Origin: CAJBIL01 sp049295655
Lineage (GTDB): Bacteria; Pseudomonadota; Gammaproteobacteria; Burkholderiales; Rhodocyclaceae
Assembly: GCA_049295655.1 (NCBI GenBank)
Contig: JBAQRB010000309.1
Location: 1 to 11,297 of the forward strand
Direction of reading: 5' to 3'
Length of the DNA: 11,297 nt
Position 1 is the first letter of the stretch. Each line of letters opens with the position of its first letter. This document shows positions 6,446-11,297 of this stretch, one piece after another. Both the position numbers and the translations under genes were made by a program. The notes below the pieces were generated by a model. That model was not told where the DNA came from. It made no database searches and saw nothing but the letters and a program-made list of their open reading frames with translations.

Positions 6446-9400
6446 ATGGAAAAAATAACGGTCTTACCCCGGCAGCACGCGGCAAGCACGCCGTACCTCA
6501 GGCAATGGCTGATTCTTGGCTTCCTGCTGTTCGCTTTCGGCGGCGCGCTGGCCTATTCCCTTTATCAGGAACACCTGCGTACCGAGGCTCAGGAGCGGAA
6601 ACAACTGCTCATTCAGGCGCAGGTCGTCGAAAAAAATCTGGTGCCGCAGATTTTCTCGGCCAAGCGGGCGATCGAGGGAATCCTCGCCGATCTGCCGTCG
6701 TGGCAGAAGGAACGCGGCGGCCTCAAGCGCGCCAACCAGCGGCTGAACGTGATCAGCGATACGCTGACCGGCGTGCGTACGATTCTGATCATCAATGCCG
6801 AGGGAACGGTGATCGCCTGCAACCGGGAGGAAGTCGTCGGGCTGAATGTCGCCCAGCGCGATTATTTTCAGACGCCGTCCAGGAACCCAGATCCCGATAT
6901 CCTCTACGTCAGCCCGCCGTTCAAGACCGTCCTCGGCAACTTTCTGATCAGTTTCTCGCTCGTGATTACCGGGCCGAACGGCGAGTTTGCCGGCGTCGTC
7001 AATGCCAGCGTCGAACCCGAATACTTCAAGGTCCTGCTCGATTCCGTACGTTACACGCCCGATATGTGGACCTATCTGGCGCACGGCGACGGCAAGCTGT
7101 TCCTGATGATGCCGGAACAGAACGAGCTGGTCGGCAAGGACCTGAATAACCCGACTGCTTTTTTCAAACACCACCGGGACAGCGGCCAGTCGAGCAGCGT
7201 GTTCGCCGGCGTCGCCTACGTTACAGGCGAAGAACGCATGATGGCCCTGCGCACCATCCAGCCCGCGGACATGGCGATGGACAAGCCGCTGGTGCTCGCC
7301 GTGTCGCGCGACCTGTCCGCCGTTTTCGCGCCCTGGCGCGGGCATGTCCAGGTGCAGGGCGGGCTGTTCGCGCTGCTGGCCGTGGTCGCGGCGCTCGGCC
7401 TGTTTTTCTACCAGCGCCGGCAGCGTGCCTACGATCGTCTGGCGACCAGCCATGCGGCCGAACAGAAGGCGATGCTCGACAACGAGGTCTTGTTGCGCAA
7501 CATCATCGAGTCGCTCGACGAAGGCGTGCTGCTGCTCGACGGCAACGGCCTGGTCGTTTTTGCCAATCCGGCCGCCGAGGCGCTCCTCGGCCGGCAACGC
7601 GAGGAACTGCTGGGAACGCACTGCCCACAGCTGATCCAGGCGACGGGCAAGGCGGTGGAGGACTGTCCGCTGTGCACCGCCCGCGCATCGAGGACGGCGT
7701 TCTATTCGCGCGCCGTGCAATTTCAGCGTGGCGATAGCGGCTTTCCGGTGTCGATTCGCGCAACGCCGACCAGCGGCGACGATGGCGGCCTGGTGCTGGC
7801 TTTCTACGACATCAGCGCCGAGCTGGCCGCTGAAGAAAAATTAGGCATCAGCGAGCGCAATCTGCATGTGCTGATCGATGCGACGCCGGGATCGGCCATT
7901 CTGCTCGGCCTTTCCGGGCGCATCGAGACGATCAATATCATCGGTGCACGACGCCTGGGCGGTACGCCGGCGGAATTCGTCGGCCGCGATTTTTTCGCGC
8001 TTTTGCCGGCGGACGTCGCCGCAAGGCGGCAGGCCCTGTTCGATCGCGTTTGCGCGAGCGGCGAGCCGGCCAGGATGGTCGATCGGCGCGGGCAATACCT
8101 CTTCGAAGCCGACGTCGTTCCGGTGATCGATGCCAGGGGACAGGTCGAGCGGATCGCCATCTATGCGCAGGATGTCACCGAGAGCCGACGCGAGGAGTCG
8201 GTCCAGCTGCTGTTTCATGAGATCGGCAGCCTGCTGCTGCGTCGCGAAATTTCGCTCGATACCCTGATCTGGAATTTCTGCCGCAGCGTGACGCCCTTGT
8301 TCGATTTCGCATTCGCCTGGATCGCCCGCAAGCATGACGACGGGCGGATCGGCGTGGTCGCCGGCAACGACTCGGCCGCGGACTATCTGCTGCACCTGAA
8401 GGCGCAGGGCATGCGCTGGGACGCGGTCGGCAGCGAACCGCTGGGCTGCGCCCTGCGCCAGGGCCGGATACAGGTCGCCGAGTCCGCTCCGCCGCTATGC
8501 GCCGCCTGGCAAACGCTGGCCTGGGATAACGGCGCGCGGCAGATCGTCTGTATTCCGCTGCTGCTCGACGGCGGGACTTACGGCGTGCTGACCTTCGGCA
8601 TCAGGGACACCCTGGCCGTCGATTCGGGCGTGCTCAAGCAGTTTGCGGAGATCGGCAGCCGCCTGAGCCTGCTGATGGAAGCCGCCGTGCAGCAGGAACG
8701 CCTGAGCCTGCTCGAGACGGCGCTGGAAAGCACCGGCAATGCCGCGTTCATCTGCGATGCCAGCGGCACCATCCTGTGGGCCAACGCCGCTTTCGGCCGC
8801 TTGACCGGCTATGCGCCGGGCGAAGTCATCGACCGCAAGCCAAGCTTCCTCAATTCCGGCGCGCACGACCCGGCCTTTTATGCCGCGCTGTGGACGGCGA
8901 TCCTCGCCGGCCATGTCTGGCGCGGCGAAGTGATCAACGCGCGCCGCGGTGGCAGCCGTTTCACGGCGCGCCAGACGATCACGCCGCTGCGCGACCCCGA
9001 GGGGCGGATCAGCCATTTCGTCTCGATTCTCGAAGACGTCAGCGCGCAGAAGGCGGCCCAGGAGCGGATCGCCCACCTCGCCAATTACGACGCGCTGACC
9101 GATCTGCCCAACCGCCGGCTGTTCTTCGACCGCCTGGGCCAGGCGCTGGCCCTCGCGCAACGCGCCGACCAGTCTTGCGCGCTGCTCTTCCTCGACCTCG
9201 ATCGCTTCAAGGAGGTGAATGACCGGCACGGGCACGAGGCCGGCGACCAGTTGCTCAAGGCGGTGGCCGAACGGCTGCGCGGCCTGGTGCGCGAGAGCGA
9301 CACGCTGGCGCGGCTGGGCGGCGACGAGTTTACGGCGATCCTTTCCGGCGTCGGCGGACGCGACGATTGCGCCCGCGTCGCCGAAAAGATCATTGCCACT

Positions 9401-9583
9401 GTCTCTCGCCCCTACCCGCTCGCTGCCTGCGAGGCATGCATCGGCGTCACCATCGGCATCGCCTTGTTCCCCGACGATGCGAGCGACAGCGAGGGGCTGG
9501 TCAGCGCCGCCGATCTCGCGATGTACGCGGCCAAGACGGCCGGGCGCGGCACCTTCCGGTTTTTTGGGGATCACGATTCATGA
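6446..9583 (+). CDS. Membrane-bound dCACHE-PAS-PAS-GAF-PAS diguanylate cyclase
   Basis: From the ATG at 6446 this is 1045 residues. A helix at about 20-40 (WLILGFLLFAFGGALAY) and another at 305-322 (GGLFALLAVVAALGLFFY) frame a periplasmic double-CACHE ligand domain with the typical RDYF motif. Inside the cell follow PAS 349-455, PAS 467-580, GAF 588-750, PAS 752-873 and GGDEF 876-1040. GGDEF is intact at 958-962, with the inhibitory site RESD at 949-952. There is no EAL domain, so it should be a pure c-di-GMP synthase, controlled by product feedback and by external and internal signals. The first PAS has cysteines C393, C407 and C410 (C-x13-C-x2-C). An in-frame TTG at 6353 directly follows the previous stop. 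I rejected it because the extra 31 residues are not domain-like and the helix then sits oddly far in. The chosen ATG lies in an A-rich run without a clear Shine-Dalgarno, so its start is less certain. Confidence 0.92.
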   Translation: MEKITVLPRQHAASTPYLRQWLILGFLLFAFGGALAYSLYQEHLRTEAQERKQLLIQAQVVEKNLVPQIFSAKRAIEGILADLPSWQKERGGLKRANQRLNVISDTLTGVRTILIINAEGTVIACNREEVVGLNVAQRDYFQTPSRNPDPDILYVSPPFKTVLGNFLISFSLVITGPNGEFAGVVNASVEPEYFKVLLDSVRYTPDMWTYLAHGDGKLFLMMPEQNELVGKDLNNPTAFFKHHRDSGQSSSVFAGVAYVTGEERMMALRTIQPADMAMDKPLVLAVSRDLSAVFAPWRGHVQVQGGLFALLAVVAALGLFFYQRRQRAYDRLATSHAAEQKAMLDNEVLLRNIIESLDEGVLLLDGNGLVVFANPAAEALLGRQREELLGTHCPQLIQATGKAVEDCPLCTARASRTAFYSRAVQFQRGDSGFPVSIRATPTSGDDGGLVLAFYDISAELAAEEKLGISERNLHVLIDATPGSAILLGLSGRIETINIIGARRLGGTPAEFVGRDFFALLPADVAARRQALFDRVCASGEPARMVDRRGQYLFEADVVPVIDARGQVERIAIYAQDVTESRREESVQLLFHEIGSLLLRREISLDTLIWNFCRSVTPLFDFAFAWIARKHDDGRIGVVAGNDSAADYLLHLKAQGMRWDAVGSEPLGCALRQGRIQVAESAPPLCAAWQTLAWDNGARQIVCIPLLLDGGTYGVLTFGIRDTLAVDSGVLKQFAEIGSRLSLLMEAAVQQERLSLLETALESTGNAAFICDASGTILWANAAFGRLTGYAPGEVIDRKPSFLNSGAHDPAFYAALWTAILAGHVWRGEVINARRGGSRFTARQTITPLRDPEGRISHFVSILEDVSAQKAAQERIAHLANYDALTDLPNRRLFFDRLGQALALAQRADQSCALLFLDLDRFKEVNDRHGHEAGDQLLKAVAERLRGLVRESDTLARLGGDEFTAILSGVGGRDDCARVAEKIIATVSRPYPLAACEACIGVTIGIALFPDDASDSEGLVSAADLAMYAAKTAGRGTFRFFGDHDS

Positions 9584-9810
9584 ATTCCGTACAGTTACAC
9601 TCGACGATCACCTGTCCGCAATGTGGTCATGCCAAGTGCGAGACGATGCCGACCGATGCCTGTCAATGGTTTTACGAATGCGAAGGCTGCCACGTGCTGC
9701 TGAAACCCAAAGCGGGCGATTGCTGCGTTTTCTGCTCGTACGGTGACGTCCCCTGTCCACCGATCCAGGAATCGCGCACCGGCTGCTGCGGGAAGTCGTG
9801 TGCCGGATGA
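9580..9810 (+). CDS. GDCCVxC-family small Cys-rich protein
   Basis: This 76-residue protein has 13 cysteines. The signature GDCCVFCSYGDVPCPPIQ at 46-63 defines the GDCCVxC (seleno)protein family. Here all positions are Cys (TGC), with no in-frame TGA, so this is the non-selenium form. CxxC pairs occur at C12/C15 (TCPQCGH), C34/C37 (YECEGC) and C49/C52, with a further C69C70..C74 tail. The first two pairs resemble a zinc ribbon. The family's function is not known to me. Metal binding or thiol redox chemistry is a reasonable inference. No signal peptide is seen. The ATG overlaps the upstream stop as ATGA (9580-9583), with GGGGA at 9566-9570 as ribosome binding site inside the cyclase gene. Its translation should therefore be coupled to that of the diguanylate cyclase. 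It is too short to be found easily by size-filtered gene callers. Confidence 0.87.
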   Translation: MNSVQLHSTITCPQCGHAKCETMPTDACQWFYECEGCHVLLKPKAGDCCVFCSYGDVPCPPIQESRTGCCGKSCAG

Positions 9811-9837
9811 ATTGCGTCCTGCCTGATTTTTAGCAGC

Positions 9838-9859
9838 GACGCGACAGAACGGTCGCGTC
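9838..9859 (+). terminator. Strong hairpin after the c-di-GMP operon (non-canonical terminator)
   Basis: A perfect 8-bp stem, GACGCGAC (9838-9845) with GTCGCGTC (9852-9859), has a 6-base loop and begins 27 bases after the operon's last stop. Unusually, the T-run (9827-9831) lies before it and the A-run (9860-9866) after it, the reverse of an intrinsic terminator. It could still stabilise the 3' end of the message or act with Rho. Confidence 0.35.
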
Positions 9860-9869
9860 AAAAAAACCT

Positions 9870-9952
9870 GCGTTGCTCAACGCTGTCCAATTGCAAGGTC
9901 GGTCAACGTTGCGGCATTTTCTTCGTTGATCGATCCATTCGGTTGATCAACG
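9870..9952. promoter_or_regulatory. Cluster of CGTTG/CAACG motifs
   Basis: Six copies of CGTTG or its complement CAACG fall within 83 bases (starting at 9871, 9878, 9904, 9907, 9924 and 9948). They include the inverted repeat GCGTTG-CT-CAACGC (9870-9883), the palindrome CAACGTTG (9904-9911) and the palindrome GTTGATCAAC (9942-9951). The heptamer GTTGATC occurs twice, at 9925 and 9942, 17 bp apart. This is far more than chance and looks like an operator array ahead of the reading frame that starts at 9961. The binding protein is unknown. Confidence 0.4.
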
Positions 9953-9960
9953 AGGGCGCC

Positions 9961-10140
9961 ATGAAAAGCGGGGCGAACGTGCGGAGCCACTGGCTGGCTC
10001 GCCTGCTGCTGGGTACGGCATTGCTGTCCGGCGTTGCGCAGGTGCCGGATCGGGTCGGACGGATTGCCTATCGATCCGGCGGTGCGTTTCGATCGCCGCG
10101 CAGCGCGGCAGCGTCAGGAGCACCGGATAGCCCGCCCTTG
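9961..10140 (+). pseudogene. Remnant of a secreted DUF6600/FecR-like protein
   Basis: An ATG at 9961 with GAGGG at 9952-9956 opens a credible signal peptide: a basic start (MKSGANVRSHWLAR), then a hydrophobic core LLLGTALLSGVAQ. It is followed by VPDRVGRIAYRSGG at about residues 28-41. That start resembles DUF6600/FecR-like secreted proteins, in which a signal peptide is followed by a segment like 'PPxRVGRxxYxxGxVSF'. After about 20 such residues the similarity is lost. The frame stays open to 10356, but there it runs antisense to the next gene and gives Ser/Pro/Arg-rich, low-quality sequence. I read this as a gene truncated by deletion. The alternative is a genuine short secreted protein of up to 131 residues. 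The family call rests on a short stretch and is tentative. Confidence 0.35.
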
Positions 10141-10142
10141 CC

Positions 10143-10910
10143 TCACGCAGAGGCGTTGTCGTCAGCCTGCCTGCCGTCGCCGACGGCCTCCGCCCAGTCG
10201 GCGATGGTTCGACCGCCGCGCAAGGCGAGTCCGCCGAGCAGGGCATGCACCACGCCATCGCCGGGCGGCAGAAAGACGGCGGGGGCGCCGTTGCGGCTCA
10301 TGCAGCATCCCTCTTGGGCGACCCAGCGCCAGAAGCCGGTCTCGATGACCAGATGAACGCGCACCAGCTGGGCGGGCGTTTTGCTATCGACCGCGAGATC
10401 GAGATCGACCGTGATTTTTGCCGCATTGCCGAATTTTCCGCTGGCCTGGCTCAGTGCCGCAAGATCGGAGGATGGCCAAAGCTCGAACTCGCCGTCGGCA
10501 AGCGTATCCAGCAGCTCGGCATCGCAGGTTTCCATGTCGCTCAGCTTGACTGCTGCGGCCTGGATTTCCGCTTCCACCGCGTAGCGCTCGGCAGCGGCGT
10601 CGGCTGGCTCGCCGGGGCGTTCGAACGGCTCGCCGAGCGCTATCCGCGCGTCGTCCAGAGTCGCTTCCAGTTCGTCCACCTCGATCCGGCGCCTGCGCTG
10701 CTGGCTGCGCAGCACGGACTTGAGCGCGCGGCGGGCCGTATGCAGCCCGCCTTCGATCAGTTCCTGATCGGGGATGTTGTGGCAGGCCTTCAGGCAAGCC
10801 AGGATGCGTGACCGTCGCGCCGCAGAATCCATATCACGCTGGCTGGGTGGCGTGAACAGGTGAGCCATGCGCTGTTCGTTGAAGTGGTCGAGGTCGTCAA
10901 GCGTCAACAT
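10143..10910 (-). CDS. Hypothetical protein, 255 residues
   Basis: I do not recognise this protein. It starts at an ATG (10910-10908) with GGAG at 10920-10917, six bases upstream, so the start is well supported. Residues 30-95 are helical and strongly basic in part (SRILACLKACHNIPDQEL, then LRSQQRRRRIEVDELEATL). Residues 95-130 are acidic and Ala/Glu-rich, compatible with a coiled coil. The C-terminal third has alternating hydrophobic stretches (KITVDLDLAVDS, RVHLVIETGFWRWVAQEGCC, then GVVHALLGGLALRGG) that look like a beta-rich folded domain. There is no signal peptide and no clear membrane helix. Codon use resembles its neighbours, so I see no sign of recent transfer. It is monocistronic here and convergent with the remnant at 9961. 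Its reading frame ends two bases after that remnant's recognisable part. Confidence 0.75.
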   Translation of the reverse strand: MLTLDDLDHFNEQRMAHLFTPPSQRDMDSAARRSRILACLKACHNIPDQELIEGGLHTARRALKSVLRSQQRRRRIEVDELEATLDDARIALGEPFERPGEPADAAAERYAVEAEIQAAAVKLSDMETCDAELLDTLADGEFELWPSSDLAALSQASGKFGNAAKITVDLDLAVDSKTPAQLVRVHLVIETGFWRWVAQEGCCMSRNGAPAVFLPPGDGVVHALLGGLALRGGRTIADWAEAVGDGRQADDNASA

Positions 10911-11158
10911 GGGATTCTCCAGTCGTCAATCGAGCAGGGCGTCCGGCGGCAAGTGGGAAAACCGGAGCGCCCCTTGCTGCATTCTTTATTGAACCGAACG
11001 GAATGAATTCTAGGGAGTCGACCACGTCCGATCTGTCGGCAAGCACCCCGGCAAGCGTCAGAAAGAGACGCTGACATGCATCGCATCTTTCCTACAGCAG
11101 CCCGCCTTCAGCCGGGGTTTTCCCCGGCGCCGCCATTTTTACTGGTATTGCGTGAAAC
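10911..11158. other. Intergenic region with two hairpins
   Basis: This 248-bp gap between two minus-strand genes holds no credible reading frame. It would contain the promoter of the 255-residue gene. A weak AT-rich area near 10980-11010 is the only candidate. It also carries the hairpin AGCGTC/GACGCT (11054-11072) and the stronger GC hairpin at 11111-11128. Confidence 0.5.
11111..11128 (-). terminator. GC hairpin downstream of the malate synthase gene
   Basis: A perfect 7-bp stem, GCCGGGG with CCCCGGC around a 4-base loop, lies 30 bases past the stop at 11159. No T-run follows on the minus strand, while a T5 run lies eight bases away on the plus strand. It is probably the 3' end structure of the minus-strand message, but not a textbook terminator. 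Confidence 0.4.
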
Positions 11159-11297
11159 TCAGTCCATCGTCTCGTAGAGCGGCAGGGTCAGGAATTCCGG
11201 GTAGTCGGCGGAGAGCGACATCTTGTCGAAGATGACCGCGGCCTGATCGTAGGTGGCGGTGTCCTCGCCCTGCGCCGTGACGAAGGTCTTCACCTTG
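11159..11297 (-). CDS. aceB: Malate synthase A, C-terminal 45 residues
   Basis: Only the last 45 codons are present and the rest lies beyond the right window edge. The tail reads YDQAAVIFDKMSLSADYP followed by EFLTLPLYETMD. The pattern of an Ala/Phe-rich helix followed by F-x-EFLTLPAY near the C-terminus is characteristic of malate synthase A as I know it. That enzyme condenses glyoxylate with acetyl-CoA to malate in the glyoxylate shunt. The catalytic part is out of view, so the call rests on this tail alone. The stop is TGA at 11161-11159. Confidence 0.55.
   Translation of the reverse strand, partial: KVKTFVTAQGEDTATYDQAAVIFDKMSLSADYPEFLTLPLYETMD

Noticed and set aside
6464..7720. Minus-strand frame opposite the dCACHE region
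   Set aside because: It is antisense of a clear membrane sensor domain and has no supporting motif.
9715..9738. Selenocysteine in the GDCCVxC protein
   Set aside because: All signature positions are TGC and there is no in-frame TGA before the true stop.
10904..11086. 60-codon minus-strand frame upstream of the 255-residue gene
   Set aside because: It has no ribosome binding site, is Cys/Arg-rich without pattern, and crosses the hairpin region and the start of the supported gene.

Overview
The window is GC-rich (roughly 65%), has strong G/C third-position bias, and reads as chromosomal DNA of a respiratory, denitrifying-type betaproteobacterium. The Rhodocyclales are my best guess, from the NsrR, CcoG, multi-PAS cyclic-di-GMP enzymes and GDCCVxC small protein. 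That placement is inference from gene content, not a database match. I see no rRNA, tRNA, CRISPR array, insertion sequence or phage module.

Layout. Positions 1-1387, minus strand: the 5' part of a membrane 'Gate' (nucleoside recognition) protein follows an Rrf2-family repressor that looks like the nitric-oxide sensor NsrR (Asp8 plus Cys91/98/104). Positions 1388-1518: a divergent control region with two TATAAT boxes, a 23-bp imperfect dyad and a second short inverted repeat. Positions 1519-2925, plus strand: ccoG (rdxA/fixG), a membrane ferredoxin needed for copper handling in cbb3 oxidase assembly. Positions 3104-9810, plus strand: a probable operon of two very large c-di-GMP enzymes and a tiny Cys-rich protein. 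The first enzyme is cytoplasmic, with five PAS domains, GGDEF and EAL. The second is membrane-anchored, with dCACHE, PAS, PAS, GAF, PAS and GGDEF. The 76-residue GDCCVxC protein has a start codon that overlaps the stop of the second enzyme. Positions 9811-10142: a strong hairpin, a cluster of CGTTG/CAACG motifs, and what looks like the remnant of a secreted DUF6600/FecR-like protein. Positions 10143-10910, minus strand: an unrecognised 255-residue protein. Positions 11159-11297, minus strand: the last 45 residues of a probable malate synthase A.

How the parts may work together. The left half plausibly links NO sensing (NsrR) to respiration (CcoG), with a membrane transporter-like protein under the same repressor. 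The right half is a signalling module: one DGC senses outside the cytoplasmic membrane (dCACHE) and inside it (PAS/GAF). The other can in principle make and break c-di-GMP. A possible metal- or redox-binding small protein is translated from the end of the same message. The most unusual observations are the coupling of the GDCCVxC protein to a diguanylate cyclase, the NsrR-ccoG divergent control region, and the motif cluster before the decayed secreted protein.
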